Shown here one piece after another: positions 44,012 through 53,377 of a DNA stretch of 64,000 nucleotides. The DNA is from Pseudomonas palmensis (GTDB lineage Bacteria; Pseudomonadota; Gammaproteobacteria; Pseudomonadales; Pseudomonadaceae): positions 1-64,000 of the forward strand of contig NZ_JAFKEC010000005.1 in assembly GCF_017848315.1 (NCBI RefSeq). The letters run 5' to 3'. Below the pieces are notes generated by a model. It saw only the letters and a list, made by a program, of their open reading frames with translations, had not been told where the DNA came from and ran no database searches. A program made the translations under genes and the position numbers. How positions within the stretch are numbered: position 1 is the stretch's first letter; every line of letters starts with the position of its first letter.

Positions 44012-44314
44012 TTATCTCAGCTTCGACGACGAACGGCGGATGATCTTGATCGTGTGGGTGAAGGTCGGCTTGCTTACCGCCGACAGGGCACGCGGGCCGA
44101 CGGTGTCGATGGTGATGTTCCAGAAGCCGTCGCTGGGCACGGTGATCTTCGCCGGGAAGTCGACGAAGGCGCCGCCGTGATAGGTATGCCGGCCGCCATT
44201 CTTGAAGCTGCGGAAGTTGGCATCGTTCATCAGGCGGATATTGCAGCGCTGGGAGCAGTGGATGACGACGATGTCGTCTTCATTGAGGTGCTCGCGCTGG
44301 TGTACGAATTTCAT
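44012..44314 (-). CDS. DUF1883 family protein
   Basis: The 100-residue protein fits DUF1883: MKFVHQREHLNEDDIVVIHC, SQRCNIRLMNDANFRSFKNG, then RHTYHGGAFVDFPAKITVP and GFWNITIDT. The family is a small beta-sandwich domain, also found fused to TIR domains in some bacteria. Its own function is not known. It is the first gene of an apparent three-gene operon ending in the NMO-like enzyme. Confidence 0.85.
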   Translation of the reverse strand: MKFVHQREHLNEDDIVVIHCSQRCNIRLMNDANFRSFKNGGRHTYHGGAFVDFPAKITVPSDGFWNITIDTVGPRALSAVSKPTFTHTIKIIRRSSSKLR

Positions 44315-44469
44315 GTCGCTCTCCGCAAGGGATCTTTTGGCAAATCAAAACGATAGCACGATGTCGGGTTACACTGTGGGGCTGAGTGCCAAGGCCAGAG
44401 ATAAAACTGCCAATCCAGGGAGCAAATCGGCCTGGCCATGGTCCAACGGTTTTTTATGGAGGGGTACCG

Positions 44470-44823
44470 ATGAAATGGGTTGTACCAGCGCTGGCAGTTG
44501 CGCTGACCGGTTGTGCCAATGTAGCCGAAATCGAACAGAGCCCCGAGACCATGAGCGTGATCTCGGGCAAGTCGCCACGCGAGTTTGCCACCTGCGTTCA
44601 GCAAAAACTGGCTGATAGCCGTGGCCCGCTGACCATCGAGGAGCGGGGTAGCGGCCTGCGCGTGGTGGTTCCGCAGAAGCTCTCGGACAAGTCCCCGGCT
44701 GCAGTGCTGGAGATCAGCGAGCGCTCGAGTGGCAGCGCGGTCAAGTTGCATGAGCGGTTGAGCAATTTTCCCCTGCGCCCGGGGGATGTCAAAGCGGCTG
44801 TGAGCGTGTGCATCTCCAAGTGA
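44470..44823 (+). CDS. Small lipoprotein, unknown
   Basis: The 117-residue protein has a lipoprotein signal (VVPALAVALTGC). The mature chain contains the SPREFATCVQQKLADSRGPL and RVVVPQKLSDKSPAAVLEIS segments typical of a small pseudomonad lipoprotein of unknown role. GGAGG precedes the ATG at 44470. Confidence 0.75.
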   Translation: MKWVVPALAVALTGCANVAEIEQSPETMSVISGKSPREFATCVQQKLADSRGPLTIEERGSGLRVVVPQKLSDKSPAAVLEISERSSGSAVKLHERLSNFPLRPGDVKAAVSVCISK

Positions 44824-44921
44824 TTGCGTGAGCCGCGTTTAAACGATTCAGTGGTTGTCCCTGCATTTTTCTGTGCCTGCCCGCGTTGTAGCGCTGGCCG
44901 GATAGGCCTAGTATCGGTAGG

Positions 44922-44948
44922 CTTATATTTTATAAGTCTAAGCTTATA
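44922..44948. promoter_or_regulatory. AT-rich repeats CTTATA / TATAAG before the cytochrome operon
   Basis: CTTATA (44922-44927), TATAAG (44931-44936) and CTTATA (44943-44948) form overlapping inverted repeats 22-48 bp before the start at 44970. They could be an operator of a small DNA-binding repressor overlapping the -10 region. The binding protein is unknown. Confidence 0.35.
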
Positions 44949-44969
44949 ACAAGAAAAATGGAGTCCGTG

Positions 44970-45620
44970 ATGATCCCACTGGATCGAATCCTGATAGGCA
45001 GCCTGCTGTTGCTTTCAATGCAAGCCGCCACTGCCGCCGATGGCCAGAAAATATTCACCCAGGGAGGGGAGAACCCCTCTGCCATGGCCTGCATGAGCTG
45101 CCATGGCCCCGATGGCCTGGGCATGGCCGCCGCCGGCTTCCCACGCCTGGCTGGCCTGCCGGCCGCCTATGTGAGCAAACAGCTCAAGGACTTTCGTGAC
45201 GGCAGCCGCAAGCAGCCGATCATGGAGCCGCTGGCCAAGGCCCTGAGCGACGCCGAGATCAGCGCCATCAGCGCCACGCTGGCGGCAATGCCGGTACCGC
45301 CCACCCCTGATACCCGTCGCCAGCAGATGGCAACCGACCCGGTCGAGTCGCTGGCGCTTTACGGCGACTGGAGCCGAGGCATCCCCGGGTGCGTGCAATG
45401 TCACGGGCCGGGTGGTGTGGGGGTAGGCGAGCACTTTCCGCCATTGGCCCACCAGCCTGCCAGCTACCTGGCCGGGCAACTTGACGCATGGCGCGACGGC
45501 CGGCGCAGCAACGACCCTAACCAGTTGATGGTCGGTGTCGCCAAGGCCCTGACCGATACCGAGGTCAAGGCGCTGGCTGAATACTTTGCCACCCGCGCCA
45601 GCCAGGAGGCCGCCAAATGA
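44970..45620 (+). CDS. Dihaem cytochrome c, c4-like (TsdB-like)
   Basis: The 216-residue protein has a signal peptide (SLLLLSMQAATAA) and two haem sites, MACMSCHGPDG and PGCVQCHGPGG, one per lobe, as in cytochrome c4. It resides in the periplasm. It overlaps the next gene by 4 bp (ATGA). Because that gene is TsdA-like, this one fits the electron-accepting TsdB partner described in some thiosulfate-oxidising pseudomonads. GGAG supports the second ATG (44970) as the start. Confidence 0.85.
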   Translation: MIPLDRILIGSLLLLSMQAATAADGQKIFTQGGENPSAMACMSCHGPDGLGMAAAGFPRLAGLPAAYVSKQLKDFRDGSRKQPIMEPLAKALSDAEISAISATLAAMPVPPTPDTRRQQMATDPVESLALYGDWSRGIPGCVQCHGPGGVGVGEHFPPLAHQPASYLAGQLDAWRDGRRSNDPNQLMVGVAKALTDTEVKALAEYFATRASQEAAK

Positions 45621-46531
45621 ATCGCTTGCTACTCACTACCCTGACCCTGTTCATGGGCGGCGTTCAGGCGGCCCCGATCGCCATGGAAGACCAGTCGCAA
45701 CTGAAAGTGGCGCCGGCCAGCACGCCGGCCAGCTTCAAGCCCCCCGCCGAAAGCGAGTTGCCCGACAACGCCTTCGGCAAGATGGTGCGCGACGGCTATG
45801 CGCTGTTCGTCGACACCAAGCGCCTGGCCCCCGAGTATGTGGGCAACGGCCTGAACTGCAGCAACTGCCACCTGGATCAGGGACGGCTGGCGCATTCGGC
45901 GCCGCTGTGGGGGGCTTACCCGATGTACCCTGCCTATCGCAAGAAAAACGACAAGGTCAACACCTTTGCCGAGCGTATCCAGGGCTGCTTCCAGTTCAGC
46001 ATGAACGGCAAGCCGCCGGCGGCCGACAGCCCCGAGATGACGGCGTTGTCGGTGTATGCCTACTGGCTGGCGAGCAAGGCACCGATCGGCGTCGAGACAC
46101 CGGGGCGTGGCTACCCGGAGGTCGACAAGCCTGCGCAGGGCTATGACATCAAGCGCGGTGCCCAGGTGTATCAGCAGCAGTGCGCCATCTGCCACGGCGA
46201 CAGCGGCCAGGGCCAGAAGGTGGCCAAGGACTATGTGATGCCACCGCTGTGGGGCAAGGACTCCTACAACTGGGGTGCCGGCATGCACCGCATCAACACG
46301 GCGGCCTCGTTCATCAAGCACAACATGCCGCTGGGCAAGCCAGGCACGCTGACCGACCAGCAGGCCTGGGACGTGGCGGCCTTCATCAACGCGCATGAGC
46401 GCCCTCAGGACCCGCGCCTGGTCGAAGGCTCGGTGGAAAAAACCCGGCTCAAGTTCCACGCCAATGACGGCGTCAACCTCTATGGCCAGAAGGTCGACGG
46501 GGTGCTGATCGGGCAGGGCACAGGCGGCTAG
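45617..46531 (+). CDS. Dihaem cytochrome c of the thiosulfate dehydrogenase (TsdA) type
   Basis: The 304-residue protein has a signal peptide (TTLTLFMGGVQA) and two CxxCH sites: GLNCSNCHLDQGR and CAICHGDSGQG. Between them lies FAERIQGCFQFSMNGKPP followed by DSPEMTAL, which matches the TsdA region that supplies the unusual Cys ligand to haem 1. TsdA enzymes couple two thiosulfates to tetrathionate or the reverse. The preceding TsdB-like gene is translationally coupled, giving a tsdBA order. Assignment to TsdA rests on motif recognition; thiosulfate activity is inferred. Confidence 0.75.
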   Translation: MNRLLLTTLTLFMGGVQAAPIAMEDQSQLKVAPASTPASFKPPAESELPDNAFGKMVRDGYALFVDTKRLAPEYVGNGLNCSNCHLDQGRLAHSAPLWGAYPMYPAYRKKNDKVNTFAERIQGCFQFSMNGKPPAADSPEMTALSVYAYWLASKAPIGVETPGRGYPEVDKPAQGYDIKRGAQVYQQQCAICHGDSGQGQKVAKDYVMPPLWGKDSYNWGAGMHRINTAASFIKHNMPLGKPGTLTDQQAWDVAAFINAHERPQDPRLVEGSVEKTRLKFHANDGVNLYGQKVDGVLIGQGTGG

Positions 46532-46542
46532 AACGCTCGCCC

Positions 46543-46584
46543 ATCCGCGTATCCAGGCCTGCCTGCGGGCCTGGATACGCGGAT
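46543..46584 (+). terminator. 17-bp hairpin after the cytochrome operon
   Basis: ATCCGCGTATCCAGGCC (46543-46559) pairs perfectly with 46568-46584, with an 8-base loop. The following TATTTG is a poor T-tract, but the stem is strong and lies 12 bp after the stop. Confidence 0.75.
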
Positions 46585-46726
46585 TATTTGCAACCTGCGG
46601 GAACTATCTACACTGAGTTTTTCTCTATCATTCATTCGGCCGGGCCACGGGGGCATTGTAAGCGCATCGCCGCCTGATTAGACTGCGCCGAATTTCGTAC
46701 TGCACAGCCCCTTGTTAAGGACGTTT

Positions 46727-47566
46727 ATGATCAAGAAATGCTTGTTCCCGGCAGCCGGTTACGGCACCCGCTTCCTGCCAGCAACCAAAGCCATGCCAAA
46801 GGAAATGCTGCCAGTGGTGAACAAGCCACTGATCCAGTACGGCGTTGAAGAAGCGCTGGACGCTGGGTTGAACGAAATCTCCATTGTCACCGGCCGCGGC
46901 AAGCGCGCTCTGGAAGACCATTTCGACATCAGCTACGAGCTGGAAAACCAGATCAAGGGCACCGACAAGGAAAAGTACCTGGTCGGTATTCGTCGCCTGC
47001 TCGATGAGTGCTCGTTCTCCTACACCCGCCAGACCGAAATGAAAGGCCTGGGCCACGCGATCCTGACCGGTCGCCCGCTGATCGGTGACGAGCCGTTTGC
47101 CGTGGTGCTGGCCGACGACCTGTGCGTCAACCTCGACGGTGACGGCGTGCTCAAGCAGATGGTCAAGCTGTACAAGCAGTACCGCTGCACCATCGTTGCG
47201 ATCATGGAAGTCGACCCGCAGGAAACCAGCAAGTATGGCGTGATCGCCGGCGACCTGATCGGCGACGACCTGTACCGTGTACGCAACATGGTCGAGAAGC
47301 CAAAGCCGGAAGACGCCCCGTCGAACCTGGCGATCATCGGCCGCTACATCATGACCCCGGACATCTTCAAGCTGATCGAAGAGACCGAGCCGGGCAAGGG
47401 CGGTGAAATCCAGATCACCGACGCCCTGATGAAGCAGGCCCAGGACGGCTGCGTGATTGCCTACAAGTTCAAGGGCAAGCGTTTCGACTGCGGTGGCGCC
47501 GAGGGTTACATCGACGCGACCAACTTCTGTTTCGAAAATTTCTACAAGACCGGCAAGGCCTACTGA
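46727..47566 (+). CDS. galU: UTP-glucose-1-phosphate uridylyltransferase GalU
   Basis: The 279-residue enzyme has all GalU marks: [21 protein letters not shown] (nucleotide loop), [22 protein letters not shown] and the sugar-binding [10 protein letters not shown]. It makes UDP-glucose for LPS, exopolysaccharide and trehalose pathways. TTAAGGA precedes the ATG at 46727. A clean terminator follows, so the gene is monocistronic. Confidence 0.97.
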   Translation: MIKKCLFPAAGYGTRFLPATKAMPKEMLPVVNKPLIQYGVEEALDAGLNEISIVTGRGKRALEDHFDISYELENQIKGTDKEKYLVGIRRLLDECSFSYTRQTEMKGLGHAILTGRPLIGDEPFAVVLADDLCVNLDGDGVLKQMVKLYKQYRCTIVAIMEVDPQETSKYGVIAGDLIGDDLYRVRNMVEKPKPEDAPSNLAIIGRYIMTPDIFKLIEETEPGKGGEIQITDALMKQAQDGCVIAYKFKGKRFDCGGAEGYIDATNFCFENFYKTGKAY

Positions 47567-47590
47567 GTTCACTCGGTCGGTTGCGTCACA

Positions 47591-47614
47591 AAGCCACCTT
47601 CGGGTGGCTTTTTT
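47591..47614 (+). terminator. Intrinsic terminator after galU
   Basis: AAGCCACC-TTCG-GGTGGCTT with TTTT: an 8-bp stem closed by a UUCG tetraloop, 24 bp after the galU stop. Confidence 0.95.
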
Positions 47615-47664
47615 GTTTATGGGCCTGGCTGGCGGTATGCTGGCGGCCTGCCAAGGAGACTGAT

Positions 47665-49020
47665 ATGGCCTACGATTTTGATCTGTTCGTGATTGGCGCC
47701 GGTTCCGGCGGTGTGCGTGCAGCACGTTTTGCTGCCGGTTTCGGCGCAAAAGTGGCGGTGGTCGAAAGCCGCTACCTGGGCGGCACGTGTGTCAACGTCG
47801 GCTGCGTGCCGAAAAAACTGCTGGTGTACGGCGCGCACTTTGCCGATGACTTCGAGCAGGCGGCAGGCTACGGCTGGTCGCTGGAAGATGCACAGTTCGA
47901 CTGGGCACAGCTGATCGCCAACAAGAACCGTGAAATCGAGCGGCTCAACGGCATCTACCGCAACCTGCTGGTCAACAGTGGCGTGACCCTGCTCGAAGGC
48001 CACGGCCGCCTCACCGGGCCCCATGAGGTCGAGGTGGACGGCACGCGCTACAGCGCGAAGAACATCCTGATCGCCACCGGCGGCTGGCCACAGATTCCGG
48101 ACATCCCCGGGCGCGAGCTGGCCATCAGTTCCAACGAGGCGTTCTACCTCAAGACCTTGCCCAAGCGTGTGCTGGTGGTGGGGGGTGGTTACATCGCGGT
48201 GGAGTTCGCCGGAATCTTCCAGGGGCTGGGCGCCAAGACCAGCTTGCTCTACCGGGGCGACCTGTTCCTGCGCGGCTTCGATGGCGCAGTGCGCACGCAC
48301 CTGAAGGAAGAGCTGGAAAAACGCGGTCTCGACCTGCAGTTCAACAGCGACATCCAGCGTATCGACCAGCAGCCCGATGGCAGCCTCAAGGCGACCCTCA
48401 AGGATGGTCGCGAGCTGATTGCCGACTGCGTGTTCTACGCCACCGGCCGGCGCCCCATGCTCGACAACCTGGGGCTTGAGAACACCGAAGTGCAACTGGA
48501 CAAGCGCGGCTACGTGCAGGTCGATGACCAGTACCAGACCGACGAGCCGTCGATTCTGGCCATTGGCGATGTGATCGGCCGCGTGCAGCTCACTCCGGTG
48601 GCCCTGGCCGAAGGCATGGCCGTGGCGCGGCGCCTGTTCAAGCCGGAGCAGTATCGCCCGGTGGATTACCGGAACATCCCGACGGCGGTGTTCAGTCAGC
48701 CGCCGATCGGCACCGTGGGCCTGACCGAGGAGCAGGCGCTGGAGGCGGGGCACAAGGTGCAGATCTTCGAAAGCCGCTTCCGGCCAATGAAGCTGACCCT
48801 CACCGACGTGCAGGAGAAGACCCTGATGAAACTGGTGGTCGATGCCGACACCGACCGCGTGCTGGGCTGTCACATGGTCGGGCCGGATGCCGGCGAGATC
48901 ATCCAGGGCCTGGGCATCGCGCTCAAGGCCGGGGCGACCAAGCAGCAGTTCGACGAAACCATCGGTGTGCACCCGACAGCCGCGGAGGAGTTCGTGACCC
49001 TGCGTACGCCTACGCGCTAA
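47665..49020 (+). CDS. gor: Glutathione-disulfide reductase
   Basis: The 451-residue flavoprotein has the FAD motif [13 protein letters not shown], the redox disulfide in [13 protein letters not shown], the NADPH Rossmann motif [14 protein letters not shown], and the C-terminal [11 protein letters not shown] with the base His. It reduces GSSG with NADPH in the cytosol. AAGGAG stands before the ATG. It lies next to ahpC/ahpF and gloA, grouping thiol and peroxide defence. Confidence 0.96.
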   Translation: MAYDFDLFVIGAGSGGVRAARFAAGFGAKVAVVESRYLGGTCVNVGCVPKKLLVYGAHFADDFEQAAGYGWSLEDAQFDWAQLIANKNREIERLNGIYRNLLVNSGVTLLEGHGRLTGPHEVEVDGTRYSAKNILIATGGWPQIPDIPGRELAISSNEAFYLKTLPKRVLVVGGGYIAVEFAGIFQGLGAKTSLLYRGDLFLRGFDGAVRTHLKEELEKRGLDLQFNSDIQRIDQQPDGSLKATLKDGRELIADCVFYATGRRPMLDNLGLENTEVQLDKRGYVQVDDQYQTDEPSILAIGDVIGRVQLTPVALAEGMAVARRLFKPEQYRPVDYRNIPTAVFSQPPIGTVGLTEEQALEAGHKVQIFESRFRPMKLTLTDVQEKTLMKLVVDADTDRVLGCHMVGPDAGEIIQGLGIALKAGATKQQFDETIGVHPTAAEEFVTLRTPTR

Positions 49021-49048
49021 GCGGTGCTTCCAGCGCGGGTCCAGCCCC

Positions 49049-49097
49049 CTCCCACAGCGATTGCAACGGTCTTTGTGGGAGCGGGCTTGGCCCGCGA
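49049..49097. repeat. REP-like repeat of a second family
   Basis: CTCCCACA (49049-49056) pairs with TGTGGGAG (49074-49081), and the right part continues as gcgggcttggcccgcga. This is a Pseudomonas repeat type distinct from the gccggc REPs elsewhere in the window. Confidence 0.65.
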
Positions 49098-49238
49098 TCG
49101 CATCAACATAAATCGTCTATCTGTACTGAGCTTTATAGCCAAAACCAATCACCAGCATCAGCTTTGCCAATGAGCGCTATCGGCGATGAATGGTTAGGAT
49201 TCTCCCATCAAGTTTTTCAACCCTGAGGAGAGTCACCG

Positions 49239-49802
49239 ATGCCTATCATCAACAGCCAGGTCAAACCGTTCAACGCTACTGCCTACCACAACGGCGAATT
49301 CGTCCCTGTTTCCGAAGCCGACCTGAAGGGCAAGTGGTCCGTGGTGTTCTTCTACCCGGCCGACTTCACCTTCGTCTGCCCGACCGAACTGGGCGACCTG
49401 GCCGACAACTACGCTGAATTCAAGAAGCTGGGCGTGGAAATCTACGGTGTGTCGACCGACACCCACTTCACCCACAAAGCCTGGCACGACACCTCGGAAA
49501 CCATCGGCAAGATCCAGTATCCGCTGATCGGTGACCCGACCCACGTCATCTCGCGCAACTTCGACGTGCTGATCGAAGAAGCCGGCCTGGCCGACCGCGG
49601 TACCTTCGTGATCAACCCTGAAGGCCAGATCAAGATCGTCGAACTCAACGACGGCGGTGTAGGCCGTGATGCCAGCGAGCTGCTGCGCAAGGTCAAGGCT
49701 GCCCAGTACGTCGCTGCCCACCCAGGCGAAGTCTGCCCGGCCAAGTGGAAAGAAGGCGAAGCTACCCTGGCGCCATCGCTGGACCTGGTCGGCAAGATCT
49801 AA
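49239..49802 (+). CDS. ahpC: Alkyl hydroperoxide reductase subunit C (2-Cys peroxiredoxin)
   Basis: The 187-residue peroxiredoxin has the peroxidatic Cys in [11 protein letters not shown] (about residue 47) and the resolving Cys in [11 protein letters not shown] (about 166). It reduces H2O2 and organic peroxides and is recharged by AhpF, encoded next. GAGGAGAG precedes the ATG. OxyR control is expected for this gene, but I could not fix a box by eye. Confidence 0.97.
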   Translation: MPIINSQVKPFNATAYHNGEFVPVSEADLKGKWSVVFFYPADFTFVCPTELGDLADNYAEFKKLGVEIYGVSTDTHFTHKAWHDTSETIGKIQYPLIGDPTHVISRNFDVLIEEAGLADRGTFVINPEGQIKIVELNDGGVGRDASELLRKVKAAQYVAAHPGEVCPAKWKEGEATLAPSLDLVGKI

Positions 49803-49858
49803 GACCGTGAACCAGCCGAGGGCGGGCCACCGCACCTGAAGTCTGTCCCGCCCCGCAA

Positions 49859-49893
49859 AACGCCCGGGCGACTCTGCCCGGGCGTTGTTTTTT
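49859..49893 (+). terminator. Terminator between ahpC and ahpF
   Basis: AACGCCCGGGC pairs with GCCCGGGCGTT (11 bp), followed by GTTTTTT. It probably reduces rather than abolishes read-through to ahpF, giving more AhpC than AhpF. Confidence 0.9.
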
Positions 49894-49919
49894 CTACCGT
49901 TTGAAAAGGAATCGCCCGT

Positions 49920-51482
49920 ATGTTGGACGCCACGCTTAAAACTCAGTTGAAAGCCTACCTGGAGCGGGTCACCCAGCCGATCGAGATCGTTGCCTCCCTC
50001 GACGACGGCGCGAAGTCCCGTGAAATGCACGACCTGCTGCGGGAAATCGCCAGCCTGTCGGATCTGATTACCTTGCGCGAGGACGGTGCCGACGCCCGTC
50101 GCCCGTCGTTCTCGCTCAATCGCCCGGGGGGCGATATCAGCCTGCGCTTTGCCGGCATCCCCATGGGCCACGAATTCACCTCGCTGGTGCTGGCGCTGCT
50201 GCAAGTCGGTGGCCACCCCTCCAAGGCGAGCGCCGAGCTGATCGAACAGGTCGCCGGGCTCAAGGGTGAGTTCAACTTCGAAACCTACTTCTCGCTGTCG
50301 TGCCAGAACTGCCCGGACGTGGTGCAGGCGCTGAACCTGATGGCGGTACTCAACCCCAGCGTGCGCCATGTGGCCATCGACGGCGCGCTGTTCCAGGCCG
50401 AAGTCGAGGCACGCCAGGTGATGGCAGTGCCCAGCGTCTACCTCAATGGCGAGGTGTTCGGCCAGGGCCGCATGGGTCTGGAGGAGATCGTCGCCAAGCT
50501 CGACACCGGCACCAGCGAGCGCCAGGCCGAGAAACTCAACGCCAAGGACGCCTTCGACGTGCTGGTGGTCGGTGGTGGGCCGGCAGGCGCGGCAGCAGCG
50601 ATCTACGCGGCCCGCAAAGGCATTCGCACCGGCGTGGCTGCCGAGCGCTTCGGCGGGCAGGTGCTGGACACCATGGCCATCGAGAACTTCATCTCCGTGC
50701 AGGAGACCGAAGGGCCGAAGCTGGCCACGGCGCTGGAAGAGCATGTCAAGCAGTACGACGTCGACATCATGAACCTGCAGCGCGCCGATGCGCTGGTGCC
50801 GGGCCAGGACGGCGCGCTGCACCAGGTGCGCATGGCCAACGGTGCCACGCTCAAGGCCAAGACCGTGATCCTGGCCACCGGCGCACGCTGGCGCGAGATG
50901 AACGTGCCGGGCGAAAAGGAGTACCGCAGCCGTGGCGTGGCCTACTGCCCGCACTGCGACGGCCCGCTGTTCAAGGGCAAGCGTGTGGCGGTGATCGGTG
51001 GTGGCAACTCCGGTGTGGAGGCGGCCATCGACCTGGCCGGCATCGTCGCCCATGTCACGCTGATCGAGTTCGACAGCCAGTTGCGTGCCGACGCGGTGCT
51101 GCAGCGCAAGCTGCACAGCCTGGCCAACGTGACCGTGATCACCAGCGCCTTGACCACCGAAGTGCTGGGCGACGGCCAGAAGGTCAACGGGCTGCGCTAC
51201 AAGGACCGCAACAGCGACGTGCAGCATGACATCGCGCTGGAAGGGATCTTCGTCCAGATCGGCCTGCTGCCCAACACCGATTGGCTCAAGGGCACCCTCG
51301 AACTGTCGCCCCGTGGCGAGATCATTGTCGATGCGCGGGGCCAGACCAGCGTGCCGGGCGTGTTTGCCGCTGGTGACGTGACCACGGTGCCCTACAAACA
51401 GATCGTGATCGCGGTGGGTGAGGGGGCCAAGGCGTCGCTGGCAGCGTTCGACCACCTGATCCGTACCAGCGCTCCGGCCTGA
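49920..51482 (+). CDS. ahpF: Alkyl hydroperoxide reductase subunit F
   Basis: The 520-residue flavoprotein has an N-terminal tandem thioredoxin-fold domain with the CQNCPD dithiol (near residue 128), then a thioredoxin-reductase-like part with [19 protein letters not shown] (FAD), [11 protein letters not shown] (catalytic CxxC) and [17 protein letters not shown] (NAD(P)H). It passes electrons from NADH to AhpC. AAAAGGA precedes the ATG. A strong terminator follows. Confidence 0.97.
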   Translation: MLDATLKTQLKAYLERVTQPIEIVASLDDGAKSREMHDLLREIASLSDLITLREDGADARRPSFSLNRPGGDISLRFAGIPMGHEFTSLVLALLQVGGHPSKASAELIEQVAGLKGEFNFETYFSLSCQNCPDVVQALNLMAVLNPSVRHVAIDGALFQAEVEARQVMAVPSVYLNGEVFGQGRMGLEEIVAKLDTGTSERQAEKLNAKDAFDVLVVGGGPAGAAAAIYAARKGIRTGVAAERFGGQVLDTMAIENFISVQETEGPKLATALEEHVKQYDVDIMNLQRADALVPGQDGALHQVRMANGATLKAKTVILATGARWREMNVPGEKEYRSRGVAYCPHCDGPLFKGKRVAVIGGGNSGVEAAIDLAGIVAHVTLIEFDSQLRADAVLQRKLHSLANVTVITSALTTEVLGDGQKVNGLRYKDRNSDVQHDIALEGIFVQIGLLPNTDWLKGTLELSPRGEIIVDARGQTSVPGVFAAGDVTTVPYKQIVIAVGEGAKASLAAFDHLIRTSAPA

Positions 51483-51521
51483 GGCGCATCGCCGGCCTTG
51501 CCGGCCTGTGACGGTGCAACA

Positions 51522-51563
51522 ACGCAAAAGCCCTGACAGGTCAGCCTGTCAGGGCTTTTGCGT
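51522..51563. terminator. Bidirectional terminator after ahpF
   Basis: A 19-bp perfect stem (ACGCAAAAGCCCTGACAGG and its complement) with a 4-base loop has T-tracts inside both arms. It separates ahpF from the convergent gene ending at 51567. Confidence 0.95.
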
Positions 51564-51566
51564 GGC

Positions 51567-51815
51567 CTATTCGAACAGCGACCGGCCCTTGTCCAGTTGC
51601 TGGTCGACCAGCGACTTGCCCAGTGCAATCGACGCGCGCTGGGCGTTTTCCAGGTCGGCCAGAAACAGCGGCGCGTGGGCACACAATCGCCGGGTGCTGT
51701 GCTTGTCTGGGGAGGTGATGCGGCATCCGACTTCGAACGGCAGGGGAATGCCGGCATGCGGAACCACGTTTGCCGTGACCGTGTAGTTGCGGTGGACACA
51801 TTCAAGGGTGTGCAT
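51567..51815 (-). CDS. Small conserved soluble protein, unknown
   Basis: The 82-residue protein (YTVTANVVPHAGIPLPFEVG, then ENAQRASIALGKSLVDQQLD) looks like a small alpha/beta domain with two to three strands and a C-terminal helix. GAGG is upstream of the ATG. No family is recognised. It is separated from ahpF by a bidirectional terminator. Confidence 0.65.
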   Translation of the reverse strand: MHTLECVHRNYTVTANVVPHAGIPLPFEVGCRITSPDKHSTRRLCAHAPLFLADLENAQRASIALGKSLVDQQLDKGRSLFE

Positions 51816-51918
51816 GAGCGCTACCTCGCTGTGGTGGCTTCAACCGGTATCAGCTCCGGTATACCACAGCCAGGTGCGCCGGGGCGGCGCGCCGACGAGC
51901 GCGCCCCCGGGGCCGCTG

Positions 51919-52440
51919 TCAGAACTCGGTCGGCTGGATGATCTCTACCCAGTAATCGTCCGGGTCCTTGATGAAGGCCAGGTGCTTCATGCGCCCGTCG
52001 CTCAGGCGCTTCTGGAAGTTCACGCCCAGTTGTTCGAAGCGCTCGCAGGCCGCACGGATGTCCGGTACGGCAATGCAGATATGGCCGAAACCGCGCGGGT
52101 CGGTGTTGCCGTTGTGGTAGGCGAACGCGGGATCGTTTTCGGTGCCGTGGTTGTGGGTCAGTTCGAGGATGCCCGGGATCGACTTCATCCACTCGGTACG
52201 CTTGGCCGGGTCGGCCGGAATCTGCGCCTTGTCCACCAGCGCCAGGAAGTACAGGCTGAATTCGGCTTCCGGGAAGTCGCGTTTTTCCACGAGGCTGAAG
52301 CCCAGAACGCGGGTGTAGAAGTCCAGGGACTTGGCGACGTCCTTGACCCGCAGCATGGTGTGGTTGAACACGAAGTTGTGGGTCGCGGCATCCGGTTGCG
52401 CGGTGACGCCGGGGAGGGTGTCGAGGTTTTGCAGGCTCAT
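51919..52440 (-). CDS. gloA: Lactoylglutathione lyase (glyoxalase I)
   Basis: The 173-residue enzyme has two betaalphabetabetabeta motifs: [20 protein letters not shown] (metal His), [20 protein letters not shown] (metal Glu), [20 protein letters not shown] (metal His) and [13 protein letters not shown] (metal/catalytic Glu). It converts the methylglyoxal-glutathione adduct to S-lactoylglutathione. The length, with an extended segment before the second module, fits the zinc-type class. GGAG precedes the ATG at 52440. Confidence 0.95.
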   Translation of the reverse strand: MSLQNLDTLPGVTAQPDAATHNFVFNHTMLRVKDVAKSLDFYTRVLGFSLVEKRDFPEAEFSLYFLALVDKAQIPADPAKRTEWMKSIPGILELTHNHGTENDPAFAYHNGNTDPRGFGHICIAVPDIRAACERFEQLGVNFQKRLSDGRMKHLAFIKDPDDYWVEIIQPTEF

Positions 52441-52529
52441 GGGCACTCCGCAGATAGGGCCGGCGCTTGGCGCGCCAGCAAAACAGTCAGGGAGCAATGA
52501 TACGGAACTGAAGCGATTGCGCAAACGGT

Positions 52530-52563
52530 TTGCGCCCCGTCGGCCAGGCCTGACGGGGCGCAA
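52530..52563. repeat. 12-bp inverted repeat downstream of the MvaT-type gene
   Basis: TTGCGCCCCGTC (52530-52541) pairs with 52552-52563, with a 10-base loop and no T-tract. It lies between the gloA start and the MvaT-type gene. Confidence 0.55.
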
Positions 52564-52572
52564 GAATTAGAA

Positions 52573-52588
52573 GCCCGCCGAAGCGGGC
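52573..52588 (-). terminator. UUCG-loop terminator of the MvaT-type gene
   Basis: On the minus strand GCCCGC-TTCG-GCGGGC is followed by TTCTAATT. It stands about 70 bp after the stop at 52660. Confidence 0.65.
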
Positions 52589-52659
52589 GTATGGGGCGCT
52601 AATCCTTTAGCAGTCTTCATCCTGAGCCAGTACATGTGAAAAAAGTGTGAAGTACTATT

Positions 52660-53025
52660 TCACTTGCGCAACCAGCTGTCGACTGTCTGTGCGCCGTACT
52701 CCTGCTTCCATGCCTTGAGGCCGTGATGATTGCCGCCCTTGGTTTCGATCAGCTCGCCGGTATGCGGGTTTTCATAGACTTTCACCACGCGCGCACGGCG
52801 TTGTTTGGGCGCGCTGGCAGGCCGGCGCGTAGTGGCCGCCGGGTCGAGAATATTGATGATGTCGCGCAAGCCCTTGTCATAGGTTTTCATCAGGCTGACA
52901 AGTTTCTGCTCGAATTCGATTTCCCGTTTGAGGCCGGCGTCTTTTTTCAGTGCCTCCAGTTGAGCAAGCTGTTCCTGAAGGGCTTTTTCGGCAGCACGAA
53001 ACTCTGCAAGTCTGGACACTGTCAT
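52660..53025 (-). CDS. MvaT/Tur-family (H-NS-like) nucleoid protein
   Basis: The 121-residue protein has an N-terminal coiled-coil oligomerisation part (RLAEFRAAEKALQEQLAQLE), a linker, and a C-terminal DNA-binding part with VYENPHTGELIETKGGNHHG and LKAWKQEYGAQTVDSWLRK. These are the marks of MvaT/MvaU and of the TurA-E paralogues of P. putida, which silence AT-rich DNA. Which Tur paralogue it is cannot be fixed here. AGGAG precedes the ATG. Its own upstream region is AT-rich, fitting autoregulation. Confidence 0.93.
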   Translation of the reverse strand: MTVSRLAEFRAAEKALQEQLAQLEALKKDAGLKREIEFEQKLVSLMKTYDKGLRDIINILDPAATTRRPASAPKQRRARVVKVYENPHTGELIETKGGNHHGLKAWKQEYGAQTVDSWLRK

Positions 53026-53377
53026 CTCTCCTGTTGGTCGGTAAGGGCCGTGCGCGGCGCAACCGCTTGAGGCCGCTATTGATGCCGCGTCACCGGGTAG
53101 AAAACAAACAACACAGTAAAAAGAGTGTAGTCAATCGCCCTGCGATAAACATCAAACTTTTACGACAACACACTACGGAACTTTCTTATTGCACAGTGCT
53201 CGCCACACTAAAGAATTAATTACCGCATCGGCATCTGTTCTAGACCATGGTCCAATGGCCCGTGCCAGAGCGCTTTGGAGACAATAAGCGGTCGCTGCCT
53301 AGTTGTGTGCAGCGGCCCTTGCCCAGCCCCGTCGGGGCTGATGGATACCTTGCCCTTCGTTCTGGATACTGCTTTTC
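53026..53377. other. AT-rich intergenic region between mvaT-type and oprD-type genes
   Basis: This divergent region of 352 bp has an AT-rich middle (about 53100-53235, with runs such as ACTAAAGAATTAATTACC) that contrasts with the GC-rich flanks. It should hold both promoters and is a natural target for MvaT-type silencing. I see no gene or repeat in it. Confidence 0.5.

Noticed and set aside
49100..49238. OxyR box upstream of ahpC
   Set aside because: Regulation by OxyR is expected, but no stretch matched the spaced ATAG/CTAT pattern well enough to place a site.
49233..51527. 764-codon - strand frame opposite ahpC and ahpF
   Set aside because: It covers two unmistakable + strand genes and the terminator between them; no independent coding evidence.
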